The notes under the pieces are model-generated. The model did no database searches. It was given only the letters and a program-made list of their open reading frames with translations, and was not told the DNA's origin. The position numbers and the translations under genes were made by a program. A stretch of DNA of 64,000 bases from the NCBI RefSeq assembly GCF_010119545.1, contig NZ_JAAEAA010000002.1, positions 186,001 through 250,000 on the forward strand, read 5' to 3'. This DNA is from Pontibacter fetidus. Lineage in GTDB: Bacteria > Bacteroidota > Bacteroidia > Cytophagales > Hymenobacteraceae. Below, one piece after another: positions 16,780 to 24,997 of the stretch; the stretch's first letter is position 1, and every line of letters starts with the position of its first letter.

Positions 16780-17904
16780 ATGATCAGATTAAAACACCTG
16801 GCAATTGCTTTTATACTTGGCTGCACAACTATAGCTGCACAAGCGCAGGGCGAGCAGAATAACTGGTACTTCGGGAAAAGTGCCGGCATTACGTTTAACA
16901 GCGACTCAGCAGTAGCAGTAGGTAATGGCAGGCTGGTAACAGAAGAAGGCAGCGCGAGCATATCAGATAAAAACGGAAACCTGCTTTTTTACACTAACGG
17001 CACCACTGTATGGAACCGTAACCACAAAGTAATGCCCAACGGCAATGGCCTGATGGGCGGAAACTCCTCCACTCAATCGGCGCTTATAGTTCCGAAGCCG
17101 GGCTCTGAAACCATTTACTATATTTTTACAACCGATATACAGGCACAGTCTGATGGCTTGCGCTATAGTATACTGGACATGAGCAAGGACGAAGGTAACG
17201 GCGACCTGGTGTTTAAAAATACATTTATGATCGCCCCTGCCACCGAAAAGCTGACTGCTGTAAGGCACAGCAACGGTAAGGACTGGTGGGTATTAGCACA
17301 TCGCTGGAACAGCAATGCTTATATTTCCTTCTTGGTTTCGGAAGAGGGAGTTGCCACACAGCCTATACTTAGCAATGTAGGTACGGTACATGGCGGACTT
17401 AACCGTAAAGCCATTGGCTACCTGAAACCATCCCCGGATGGCACCAGGCTGGCCGCAGCCCTCTGGAACGACGACAGTAACTTTGAGCTTTTACGGTTTG
17501 ACAGAAGCACAGGCAAAGTATCAGACCCTATACTTTTCAAAGGATTTTCGGAAGCATATGGCATTGCTTTTTCGCCGGATGGCAGCAAACTATATGGCAC
17601 CACCAACAATAAAAAAACTGGCAAAGGACAAATCGTGCAGTTCGACCTGAGGGCCGGCAACCCGGAGGCAATTATTAAGTCCGGTACGGTGGTAGCAACC
17701 TCTGGCAGCCCAACTATAGGGGCACTGCAGCTTGGCCCCGATGGCCGGATTTATGTAGCCCGTAAAGACAATTTATACTTAGGCGTAATCTATAACCCTA
17801 ATGCAAAAGGCAAAGCCGTAACCTACAAAGACAATGGCCTAAAATTGCTAGGCCGCAAAAGCGACTTAGGTTTACCAAACTTTGCACAGGATATCAGAAG
17901 GTAA
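16780..17904 (+). CDS. Secreted beta-propeller-like protein related to N-terminal regions of gliding-associated surface proteins
   Basis: A signal peptide ends at AQAQG. The mature start, NNWYFGKSAGITF, then ASISDKNGNLLFYTNG and VWNRNHKVMPNG, is the pattern seen at the head of large Bacteroidota proteins that carry gliding-motility-associated C-terminal domains. Repeated motifs such as LKPSPDGTRLAAALW and IAFSPDGSKLYGTT indicate PD40/WD40-like blades. Here the protein stops after LGLPNFAQDIRR (374 aa) with no T9SS sorting tail, so it may remain in the periplasm or be a shortened relative. A terminator follows at 17925-17959. Confidence 0.75.
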   Translation: MIRLKHLAIAFILGCTTIAAQAQGEQNNWYFGKSAGITFNSDSAVAVGNGRLVTEEGSASISDKNGNLLFYTNGTTVWNRNHKVMPNGNGLMGGNSSTQSALIVPKPGSETIYYIFTTDIQAQSDGLRYSILDMSKDEGNGDLVFKNTFMIAPATEKLTAVRHSNGKDWWVLAHRWNSNAYISFLVSEEGVATQPILSNVGTVHGGLNRKAIGYLKPSPDGTRLAAALWNDDSNFELLRFDRSTGKVSDPILFKGFSEAYGIAFSPDGSKLYGTTNNKKTGKGQIVQFDLRAGNPEAIIKSGTVVATSGSPTIGALQLGPDGRIYVARKDNLYLGVIYNPNAKGKAVTYKDNGLKLLGRKSDLGLPNFAQDIRR

Positions 17905-17924
17905 AACACAGCAACTATAAAAAC

Positions 17925-17959
17925 AAAAAGGCCAGCCCTGTAATGAGGCTGGCCTTTTT
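17925..17959. terminator. Bidirectional terminator between convergent genes
   Basis: A perfect 13-bp stem (17925-17937 with 17947-17959) starts with A5 and ends with T5, so it works on both strands. It separates the propeller-like gene from the DUF5723 gene. Confidence 0.85.
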
Positions 17960-17975
17960 GTTTCATAACTATAGT

Positions 17976-19376
17976 TTATAGCAACTGCGGCTTGCCAATT
18001 TTAAACCTTAGGAAGCCCATGGCAAACGAAGCGCCCGGGTTGCTTTTAGTGAAAGGTGCTGTTACGTCGCGCATACCAATACCAAACTCATACACCGGCG
18101 AAGTAATGGCAAAACCAAAAGGGATATTCAGTTTATCACCTGCACCTGTCGAAACGCCTGAGCTCAGACGGAAAACCGGAACCGGGGAGAAATCGATGCC
18201 TAAGCCAACAAAATCATCGGCTAAATTGCCTGGCGCTTTGTTAAGCGGAGCTACATAGTCTACACCTACTTCTACGCGCTGGCCAATTTTAACCCCAGCA
18301 CCAAAACGGAAACGGGTTGGCAGGTTTACTTTCATTTCGCTTACCGGGGTAAATACCAGGGCACTGTCAACTATAGTTCGGGCTACTTTACCGGCATCTT
18401 TCCAAAAATCCTCATCCGATCCATTCTCAGCCAGGTCTTCTAACTTAAAGCCTTTGTCTTGTCCTTCCAGCAGATTTTCGGTCCATTTAATGCTACCAAG
18501 GTCTGTAACCGAAGCACTTACTTTTACAATCTTAATGATCTCGGCAGATAAACCTAAGTCTACACCATGCCCACGACCCACCGGGTTCAGTAAGCCATCG
18601 GCGCTGTCGTAGTTAAATTTCGGATCATCCAGATAATCATCATAGTTGGCATCCAGCACCGGCGAAAAAGCATTGTAAGCTTTTACCTTGCCCCCTTTGG
18701 CACTAAACTCATACAAGCCCAGGCCCTGCAGATACTTATACCCTGCCCCACCGTAAATATTGATCAATGGCAGGTCAATTATTTTGCGTCCGAAGGCCAG
18801 GTTCCATTCATTTACCCACGACATTTTTACTTCAGAACCATCAAATAGATCTGATACTAAAACGGTCTCGTCGGGCGCTACTTCGTTAAACACCGAAGCA
18901 TCTTTCCCTAAAAACAACAGCTCTGAAAAGTTCTTGTTAAAGCCAACATGCCCTAACATACGCTGCCTGTTGCTTACCGCAAAGCCGCCTATTTTTGGCA
19001 CGCTCACTGATATGGCCAGTGTGTTTACATCGGCGCCCAGGTTAAGCACGTTATCGCTGGTAAAGGCACGAGCCAGTTTCTGGCGTTCTTCCAGGCTCAG
19101 GGTTGTTTCCGACGAAAACTTGATCGCACTTTTCAGGGTTTGTCGGGTAAAGGCCTGTGAACTATAAAACCCACCAAATTCGGCAACTGTAAACGAAACC
19201 AGTGATGTGCTGCGGCCAAGGTTAGCCGGGTTTACACCAATTGCCTGGTAATCGTGCACAAACGTGTTCTGTACGCCGCCCCGGCTCACCACCGAGTAAC
19301 TGCTGCTCTCAGACTGCGCCATGGCCGTTGCCTGCCCAACCAATAGGGCTGCAGCCGCTAAAAGAACCTTTTTCAT
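17976..19376 (-). CDS. DUF5723-family outer-membrane beta-barrel protein
   Basis: The signal peptide is MKKVLLAAAALLVGQATAMAQ. The 466-residue mature protein begins with YQAIGVNPANLG, a pattern common to FadL/PorV-like barrels of Bacteroidota. It continues with alternating strands and ends in an aromatic/hydrophobic strand (FAMGFLRFKIGKPQLL). It is predicted to sit in the outer membrane. Family members have no defined role; a transport or T9SS-associated function is only possible. It is monocistronic, and the 270-base spacer upstream (19377-19647) is shared with divergent meaB and carries one AACTATAGTT. Confidence 0.8.
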   Translation of the reverse strand: MKKVLLAAAALLVGQATAMAQSESSSYSVVSRGGVQNTFVHDYQAIGVNPANLGRSTSLVSFTVAEFGGFYSSQAFTRQTLKSAIKFSSETTLSLEERQKLARAFTSDNVLNLGADVNTLAISVSVPKIGGFAVSNRQRMLGHVGFNKNFSELLFLGKDASVFNEVAPDETVLVSDLFDGSEVKMSWVNEWNLAFGRKIIDLPLINIYGGAGYKYLQGLGLYEFSAKGGKVKAYNAFSPVLDANYDDYLDDPKFNYDSADGLLNPVGRGHGVDLGLSAEIIKIVKVSASVTDLGSIKWTENLLEGQDKGFKLEDLAENGSDEDFWKDAGKVARTIVDSALVFTPVSEMKVNLPTRFRFGAGVKIGQRVEVGVDYVAPLNKAPGNLADDFVGLGIDFSPVPVFRLSSGVSTGAGDKLNIPFGFAITSPVYEFGIGMRDVTAPFTKSNPGASFAMGFLRFKIGKPQLL

Positions 19377-19647
19377 AAAAACGGTCAGATAATAATTAAT
19401 TTAAAAGGAAGATGTGGTTTATGTTGTGGCTAAGTAGCAGCATCCCAACTAACTATAGTTTAGCCTGTTAAAATAGCGCACCATACAAACCGGGGCGCAA
19501 GTTCAGTTTTTTTCCTGAAAATCAGAATATAGTTCCTATAAATTATAGTTGAAGTAACATTTTACGGCAGCAGGGTTACAGCCACTATGCGGAGCCGTAC
19601 AAACTGTTAACTTTGCGTAGCAAGGCGGCAGCTTTAAACTATAAACT

Positions 19648-20628
19648 ATGGCCAAACGATTTTCTACTGACACTTATGTAAACGGCATCCTGAGCGGGGA
19701 CCGTGTGTTGCTGAGCCGTGCCATAACTATAGTTGAAAGTAAACTGCCTCAGGATCAAGACCTTGCCCAGGAAATCATTGCCAACGTGCTTCCCCACTCC
19801 GGAAATGCAGTACGGATAGGAATTACGGGCGTGCCGGGCGTAGGAAAAAGCACGTTTATTGAAGCCTTTGGTAACTATATAATAAAGCAGGCTGGTAAAA
19901 AACTGGCAGTTTTAGCCATAGATCCCACCAGCCAACGCACTGGCGGCAGTATTTTAGGCGATAAAACCCGTATGGAGTCGCTGTCTGTAAACCCGAATGC
20001 TTTTATCCGTCCTTCGCCGGCAGGCAAATCGTTAGGTGGGGTAACCAAAGCCACCCGCGAAACTATAATTCTGTGCGAAGCTGCCGGTTTTGATGCGATT
20101 ATAGTAGAGACGGTGGGCGTAGGCCAATCCGAAACGGCCGTGCATGCCATGGTGGACTTTTTTCTGTTGCTAATGCTGGCCGGCGCCGGCGACGAACTAC
20201 AAGGCATCAAACGCGGCATTATGGAAATGGCCGATGCCATCGCCATCACCAAAGCCGACGGAACCAACGCCGACAAAGCCAAACTTGCCCGCGCCGAATA
20301 CCAGAACGCCCTGCACCTCTACCCGATGAGCGCCTCCGGCTGGCTGCCTAAAGTATCAACCTGCTCCGCCTTACAACAAACCGGCTTGGACACCATCTGG
20401 CAAACTATAGTTGAGTATTTAAAACTGACCCAAAAGAACGGTTACTTCGAGAAAAAGCGCCGCGAACAGAATTTACTGTGGATGTATGAAGCGATACGTG
20501 AAGGTTTGGAAGAGAATTTTTATGCCCACCAGCAGGTAAAAGCCCAGCTTGCAACTATAGCGGAGCAGGTAAAGCATGGCCAAAAGTCCGCTTTTGCCGC
20601 TGCACATGAGTTGTTGAAGTTAGTGTAA
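19648..20628 (+). CDS. meaB: Methylmalonyl-CoA mutase-associated GTPase MeaB (ArgK family)
   Basis: MeaB is a G3E-family P-loop GTPase that loads and protects the B12 cofactor of methylmalonyl-CoA mutase. The P-loop is GVPGVGKST at residues 61-69. Downstream are IDPTSQRTGGSILGDKTRM, ETVGVGQSE (the G3 region) and ITKADGTN (the G4 NKxD-like motif). The length of 326 aa is normal. It is separated from mutAB (7.7-11.7 kb) by the RAYT cassette and several unrelated genes, so it is transcribed on its own. The composite repeat island begins 63 bases after its stop codon. Confidence 0.95.
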   Translation: MAKRFSTDTYVNGILSGDRVLLSRAITIVESKLPQDQDLAQEIIANVLPHSGNAVRIGITGVPGVGKSTFIEAFGNYIIKQAGKKLAVLAIDPTSQRTGGSILGDKTRMESLSVNPNAFIRPSPAGKSLGGVTKATRETIILCEAAGFDAIIVETVGVGQSETAVHAMVDFFLLLMLAGAGDELQGIKRGIMEMADAIAITKADGTNADKAKLARAEYQNALHLYPMSASGWLPKVSTCSALQQTGLDTIWQTIVEYLKLTQKNGYFEKKRREQNLLWMYEAIREGLEENFYAHQQVKAQLATIAEQVKHGQKSAFAAAHELLKLV

Positions 20629-20691
20629 CATAATGCTTATGTTGCTTTGTCGAGTGATGGACGAGGCATCTTTTATGACCTTTTCTTTATT

Positions 20692-20717
20692 GTCATTTCG
20701 AACACAGTGAGAAATCT
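20692..20717 (+). repeat. GTCATTTCGAAC...GAAATCT intergenic repeat (island A, module 1)
   Basis: This is one copy of a repeat seen again at 32193-32218 with a single visible difference and, diverged and inverted, at 27548-27574. It is the first module of the composite island downstream of meaB. Confidence 0.65.
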
Positions 20718-20807
20718 ATCTCGAACTATAGTTGCTAAACTGCTATAGTTCTATAGTTGCCTTTGCTTACTTCTTGAGATAAGCCGCTGTCCTATAGTTT
20801 CTACCAA

Positions 20808-20973
20808 TCCTGGGAGCTCTACTCACCTATAGTTTTATAGTTTCGTTGGCTCCTTCCTGGGCCGGGAGGCCCCGTCTTCGGGCATCGCGCTGCTGCCTTC
20901 TTGCTATCCTCGTTCCTCGGATTGGCTACGGCACCGCAACAAGTCAAAGGCGCTCAACCCAAAGACTGAGATC
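20808..20973 (+). repeat. 166-base structured repeat, copy A (candidate structured RNA)
   Basis: This sequence recurs in inverted orientation at 27317-27483. The most conserved stretch runs from GGGCATCGCGCTGCTGCC to GGCGCTCAACCC. The variable part folds as GGGCC-GGGA-GGCCC, a GNRA-type loop on a 5-bp stem; the other copy has AGCCC-GCGA-GGGCT at the same place. Outer pairings GGG/CCC and GCGC/GCGC could close the element. Open frames in either copy share a peptide only because the DNA repeats; I do not treat them as genes. Confidence 0.7.
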
Positions 20974-21060
20974 ATATTCGATAGCATCTGCCTTAACTAT
21001 AGTTTCTTTATTGCTCTACGTTAAAGCAGATCGGCTTTACTCATGGTTATAGTTCCGTAG

Positions 21061-21080
21061 GGACAGGTCGCGACCTGTCC
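21061..21080. repeat. 20-base perfect palindrome (island A, module 3)
   Basis: GGACAGGTCGCGACCTGTCC is a perfect palindrome that recurs exactly at 27225-27244. In both islands it lies about 90 bases beyond the structured repeat and is preceded by TAGTTC(C/T)GTAG. Confidence 0.8.
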
Positions 21081-21130
21081 GCTCACAGGCTGTAACTATG
21101 GAACTATAAGGTCCAACTACAGTAGTAGCC

Positions 21131-21172
21131 TTAAATTCCCCTCCTTGGATAAGGAGGGGTTAGGGGTGGTTG
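21131..21172. repeat. CCCCTCCTTGG...AGGAGGGG repeat (island A, module 4)
   Basis: A C-rich arm and a G-rich arm form a hairpin of the same type as those at 260-364 and 26785-27180. The remainder of the 717-base gap 20629-21345 holds many CTATAG words and no gene I can support. Confidence 0.6.
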
Positions 21173-21345
21173 GACCAACCGAAGCTATGAAACTATAACC
21201 ACAACTATAGTTTAAAACCCAATCCCCAAACCCCAAATCCTGTAAATCTGAAAAAATCCCTTTAATCACTGGTCAAGACAAAAACAGCCGGCCCATTTCT
21301 TAACCAGCTGTCTCTGCATCAATAAGTATTTTTAAATCTCTTGTT

Positions 21346-21702
21346 TTAACGAGATTCTTCCAGCGTAACCTTCGCCCATTTGCAAATACCACCGAGCGGC
21401 GGGTTAAACTTGTATACACTCACCTTCACGGACTGTACAAATGGGAAACGATCATACACTTTATCTATGATGCGGTGTCCGAGATGCTCTAACAGCCGTG
21501 CTGGTATTCTCATTTCTTCCAGCACCAACGCATACAGCACTTCGTAGTTTACCGTTTCGTCCAGGTCATCCGATTCGGCGGCGCGGCGCAGGTCGGTGTT
21601 AATTGTCAGGTCGATGCCGTACTTGTTGCCGATCTTCTGCTCCTCGTCGTAAAAACCATGGAAAGCAAAGAATTCCATGCCCTCCAGTGCAATCTGCCCC
21701 AT
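21346..21702 (-). CDS. folB: Dihydroneopterin aldolase (folate biosynthesis)
   Basis: FolB cleaves 7,8-dihydroneopterin to 6-hydroxymethyl-dihydropterin and glycolaldehyde. The 118-residue protein has the family pattern: LEGMEFFAFHGFYDEEQ near the N-terminus, the Tyr/Glu region TVNYEVLYALV, LLEHLGHRI, and a C-terminal VSVYKFNPPLGG with the conserved Lys. It is the last gene of a three-gene cluster read from WD40 to divIVA to folB; its start is six bases after the divIVA stop. Pairing of a folate enzyme with a DivIVA protein is unusual, but tight spacing makes co-transcription very likely. Confidence 0.93.
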   Translation of the reverse strand: MGQIALEGMEFFAFHGFYDEEQKIGNKYGIDLTINTDLRRAAESDDLDETVNYEVLYALVLEEMRIPARLLEHLGHRIIDKVYDRFPFVQSVKVSVYKFNPPLGGICKWAKVTLEESR

Positions 21703-21708
21703 ACCTTC

Positions 21709-22683
21709 TTAGATCTCGTCGAAGAAAGAACCACCGGTTTTTACAGCTGCACCATTCGCAGCATAAGCATTGCGCGAAGGCTCGGTCAGTGGAGGCTGTA
21801 TTTCAGGTTTTTCCGGCTGCACAGGCTTGATTTCTGGAACTGGTTTCTCGATGTCCGGCGCTGGCACGCGGCCCGGGTAATCTGGTTTTACAGGCTCAAT
21901 TTCCGGTGATGGCACGTTTGGCACAGGTGTAACCGGGTTCGGAATTTCCGGGTGTGGCTGTGTTACATCTGGTGCTGGGTCGCCCATTGGGTTGTATTCT
22001 TTACCATTATTAGCTACTACAATCGGTGCGTTTGCTGCCGTAGATGCAGGTATTTGCTGTTGTATAGTTTCAGTTGTAATATCCATATCTTTCAAGGTTT
22101 TCAGCAGCTCTGTGTTATCAATCGTAACGTTAGCTGCTCTTGAAAGCATACTGTTTACCGAACTCTTTGGTTTAGCTTTTGTGCGCTCTACTTTTTCCAG
22201 GGCATCGTTTGCCAGGTTCTTCAGGTCACGAACAAGCGTATCCAGGTAGCCTTCCATGCGCTGGTATTCCTGCTCCAGGCCTTTCACTTCTTCCTGCATC
22301 TCAGATACCATTTTCTCGGTCTGGCGGGCTGCATCTTCCAGAGCCTGGCGGGCCTGGTTGCGGGCTTTGTTCAGCAGTTCATTAGCTTGCAGTTCGGCCT
22401 CACGGGCACGCAACTCAGCTGATTTTGTAGCCTGCTCCAGTATGTTGTTGCCGGTATCTTCAGCGGTTTTAAGCGTTTTGTATAGCGATGATTCCACTTC
22501 GCGCAGCTTCTGGGTTTCGCGGTTGGCAGCGTCCAGCTTCAGGCGCAGGTCCTTGTTTTCATCCAGCATTTTCTCCCACTGCTGCGACAGCGTCAGCAAA
22601 AACGCATTTACTTCATCCTTATCCAGTCCTCTGAAAGCCTTCTCAAACGTTTTCTGCCTGATATCTAACGGTGTAATCTTCAT
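21709..22683 (-). CDS. DivIVA-domain coiled-coil protein with proline-rich tail
   Basis: The N-terminal DivIVA/GpsB domain (KITPLDIRQKTFEKAFRGLD, DEVNAFLLTL) targets curved or septal membrane in the family. A long coiled coil spans about residues 35-175. The C-terminal third is a low-complexity tail of P-x-P-E and V-x-P repeats that probably extends as a flexible tether, ending GGSFFDEI. The length is 324 aa. Its ATG overlaps the stop codon of the WD40 gene by four bases (ATGA), so the two are translationally coupled. DivIVA proteins are best known in Gram-positive bacteria; Bacteroidota versions exist, with unclear roles in cell shape or division. Confidence 0.85.
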   Translation of the reverse strand: MKITPLDIRQKTFEKAFRGLDKDEVNAFLLTLSQQWEKMLDENKDLRLKLDAANRETQKLREVESSLYKTLKTAEDTGNNILEQATKSAELRAREAELQANELLNKARNQARQALEDAARQTEKMVSEMQEEVKGLEQEYQRMEGYLDTLVRDLKNLANDALEKVERTKAKPKSSVNSMLSRAANVTIDNTELLKTLKDMDITTETIQQQIPASTAANAPIVVANNGKEYNPMGDPAPDVTQPHPEIPNPVTPVPNVPSPEIEPVKPDYPGRVPAPDIEKPVPEIKPVQPEKPEIQPPLTEPSRNAYAANGAAVKTGGSFFDEI

Positions 22684-23609
22684 AATGCATCAAAATTTAT
22701 ATCCCAAACCGAAATGGTACGGTCATCGCTACACGAAACTAACTGATTCTTGTGAGCCGACCAAAATAATTTATTAACCGATGTGCCGTGGCTGGCATTG
22801 CGTACTTTATCGATCACTTTCAGCAACTTAAAGGTTTCGGCATCCCACAGTTTTATGCTTTTATCCATGCTGCAGGTGGCAAAATAGCGGCCATCGGGGC
22901 TGTAAGTAATGTTGTTGATCGTATACATGTGCGCGATCACGTAGCCACGCTCTTTATAGTTGTTTGTAGCTTCCCAAACCCGGAGGTGTGCATCGCGGCC
23001 GCCGGTTAAAAGTAATTCGCCATCCGGAGAGTAAACTATAGAGAACACCGAATTGGTATGGTTCTGCAGCTCAAATTTCAGATCCATAGTTACGGCATCA
23101 AAAATGCGCACCGAGTGGTCGCTGTAGCCGGCTGCCAGTTCGTTGGTTTTAGCATTGTAAGCCAGGCTGCGCACGCTCTTCTCCGATTTCCGAACGATCG
23201 TTTCCAGTTCAAAGGTATCGGCAGCAACTATAGCTATGCCGCCATTTTTCAGGCCAACATATATTTTATTAAGTTCCGCTACGTATTCAATATCAAAAAT
23301 AGGCACCTTCGGCAACGGCACCGACTTAACTATAGCTTTCTGCTTCACATCAATCACGTGCAGGCCGTCGTTGTTCTGGCCCACCAGCAGCAGGTCGCGG
23401 TCTGGTATGTATTTGATGGCATAAACAGAGCTTTCGGTACGGGCAATCAGTTCGCCATTTTCCGGGTCGTTAAAATCCCAGCGCACGATCATGCCATCGC
23501 CGGCGGCGGAGTAAAAATGTGTTTCGCAACCGGATTGCTCCAAACTATAAACACAGTCGCGGTGACCGGTTAGGGTGGCCATTTTCTGAACTTGTACCTT
23601 GCTCGCCAT
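22680..23609 (-). CDS. WD40-repeat beta-propeller protein
   Basis: The 309-residue protein contains about seven WD40-type blades with no signal peptide, so it is probably cytoplasmic. Clear repeats include LTGHRDCVYSLEQSG, VFSIVYSPDGELLLTGGRD, INNITYSPDGRYFATCSMD, IKLWDAETFKLL and LVSCSDDRTISVWDI. Such propellers act as protein-docking platforms. It is the first gene of the WD40-divIVA-folB cluster and overlaps divIVA by four bases, which suggests the two products work together, perhaps as a scaffold pair. That is inference from arrangement only. Confidence 0.88.
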   Translation of the reverse strand: MASKVQVQKMATLTGHRDCVYSLEQSGCETHFYSAAGDGMIVRWDFNDPENGELIARTESSVYAIKYIPDRDLLLVGQNNDGLHVIDVKQKAIVKSVPLPKVPIFDIEYVAELNKIYVGLKNGGIAIVAADTFELETIVRKSEKSVRSLAYNAKTNELAAGYSDHSVRIFDAVTMDLKFELQNHTNSVFSIVYSPDGELLLTGGRDAHLRVWEATNNYKERGYVIAHMYTINNITYSPDGRYFATCSMDKSIKLWDAETFKLLKVIDKVRNASHGTSVNKLFWSAHKNQLVSCSDDRTISVWDINFDAL

Positions 23610-23694
23610 GGATGAAATCAGCGTAAGTTAAATTTTACCTAAATTTACGATTTACCCGGCAGCCCCACAAAAAGCGCCGGCTATACTTTCACTT

Positions 23695-24345
23695 ATGCCC
23701 CTACTCTTCTCACGGCAACTAAACGAGCATACTATACTTGGAGCCTGGTCTATTACAGAACGTGCCGAGGAGCTTTTGCTTGCCCTGCCCACCGGAATTT
23801 CTCCTGACCTGATGCTGGAGCAAGCCCACCCGCGGCGGCAGAAAGAGTGGCTGGCCAGTCGTGTGCTGGTTTACAGTTTGCTACAGCAGTTTACTTCTGA
23901 TATACCTGTACTTCAGCGGAATACGCATGGCAGACCGGTGTTTGAGCAGGCTCCTTTTCATGTTTCCATCAGCCACTCGCCGGGGTTGGCAGCAGTTATA
24001 GTTTCTGATAAATATGAAGTTGGCATAGATGTTGAATTACTGAGCCCGAAGGCGTTGCGTGTGGCAAACAAGTTTTTGAGCGAAGACGAGAAGAACTATA
24101 CTTGCGGAGAAGAAGGTAAAACCTGTTTGTACTGGAGCGCTAAAGAAACATTGTACAAAATGTACAGCCAACGTAAACTGATATTTAAGGAAAACCTGTT
24201 GCTGCAGCCCGATCCTGAAACTGAAAATTTGCTTTTAGGACGTGTGCAGACGGATAATTTTTCTAAATTGTATCAGGTACAGCACGAGATTATAAACGAA
24301 CACGTACTTACTTATTGCATCGATACTTCTACAAACGAACTATAA
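23695..24345 (+). CDS. 4'-phosphopantetheinyl transferase superfamily protein (Sfp-type)
   Basis: This family transfers phosphopantetheine from CoA to a serine of acyl- or peptidyl-carrier proteins. The two Mg/CoA motifs are visible: VGIDVELLSP near residues 118-127 and LYWSAKETLYKMY (the F/W-S-x-K-E motif) further along. HVSISHSPG matches the conserved SxSHxxG region. The length of 216 aa is that of Sfp-type enzymes. The target carrier protein is not in this window. The next gene starts two bases after its stop codon, so the pair is an operon. The gene is divergent from the WD40 cluster. Confidence 0.88.
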   Translation: MPLLFSRQLNEHTILGAWSITERAEELLLALPTGISPDLMLEQAHPRRQKEWLASRVLVYSLLQQFTSDIPVLQRNTHGRPVFEQAPFHVSISHSPGLAAVIVSDKYEVGIDVELLSPKALRVANKFLSEDEKNYTCGEEGKTCLYWSAKETLYKMYSQRKLIFKENLLLQPDPETENLLLGRVQTDNFSKLYQVQHEIINEHVLTYCIDTSTNEL

Positions 24346-24347
24346 AC

Positions 24348-24938
24348 ATGAAATTTTTAGCAACTCTTGCCGCTGTCTTTCTGCTTTCGGTAAGCGCATT
24401 TGCACAAGGCAGCGGTTATCAGCTTGGCGATAAGGTCGCAGACTTTACGCTGCAGGGGGTGGGTAACACCAAAGTTTCGCTGAGCGACTTTGCCAACAGC
24501 AAAACCGTAGTGCTGGTATTTACCAACAACACCTGCCCGTACGCCAAACTATACGAGAATCGTCTGGTAACTTTATCAAGCGCGTATGCCAGCAAAGGTG
24601 TGCAGTTCATTTTCGTTAACCCGGGCGTAGGCCTCGGCGAAGGTAGTGAAACCCTGGAAGATATGGCCGCCAAAAACTATAGATTCCCGTACCTGGCCGA
24701 CGAAGGGCAGAAAGTGAGCTCAAGATTTGGTGCTACTAAGACCCCGGAAGTATTTGTGCTGCACAATACCGGCGATAGCTTTATCTTAAAGTACAAAGGT
24801 GCCGTAGACGATAACCCGCAGGTAGAAAGTGGTGTTAAAAGTCCTTATCTGAAAAACGTGATTGATGAAGTATTGGCCAACCGTGCCGTAACAGTAGCTG
24901 ATAAACGTGCCACCGGTTGTTTGATCAGGAAGTATTAA
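24348..24938 (+). CDS. Exported thioredoxin-fold (redoxin/AhpC-TSA) protein
   Basis: I start at 24348, where MKFLATLAAVFLLSVSAFAQ forms a signal peptide; an earlier in-frame start at 24315 lies inside the PPTase gene. The mature chain has the redoxin layout: YQLGDKVADFTLQG, VVLVFTNNTCPYAKLYENRL, VQFIFVNPG and TKTPEVFVL with the cis-Pro. The active site has a single Cys (TCPYAK), not CxxC, so it is not a classical disulfide oxidoreductase. A second Cys lies near the C-terminus (RATGCLI) and could resolve it. It is expected in the periplasm. The stop codon is directly followed by AACTATAGTT and a terminator. Confidence 0.85.
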   Translation: MKFLATLAAVFLLSVSAFAQGSGYQLGDKVADFTLQGVGNTKVSLSDFANSKTVVLVFTNNTCPYAKLYENRLVTLSSAYASKGVQFIFVNPGVGLGEGSETLEDMAAKNYRFPYLADEGQKVSSRFGATKTPEVFVLHNTGDSFILKYKGAVDDNPQVESGVKSPYLKNVIDEVLANRAVTVADKRATGCLIRKY

Positions 24939-24961
24939 ACTATAGTTTAAAATATAAAATG

Positions 24962-24997
24962 AAAGCCGCTCTTATAGTTTAGGAGCGGCTTTTTTAT
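24962..24997. terminator. Bidirectional terminator between convergent genes
   Basis: A 10-bp stem (24962-24971 with 24983-24992) is followed by a T run on the plus strand. It lies between the thioredoxin-fold gene and the methyltransferase gene, whose stop codon overlaps the T run. Confidence 0.8.

Noticed and set aside
20846-21052. A 68-residue frame sharing the peptide ASRCCLLAILVPRI with a minus-strand frame at 27326-27610
   Set aside because: The similarity comes from the repeated DNA, the frames differ in their ends, and the composition (Cys, Arg, Trp-rich) is not protein-like. I treat both as a non-coding structured repeat.
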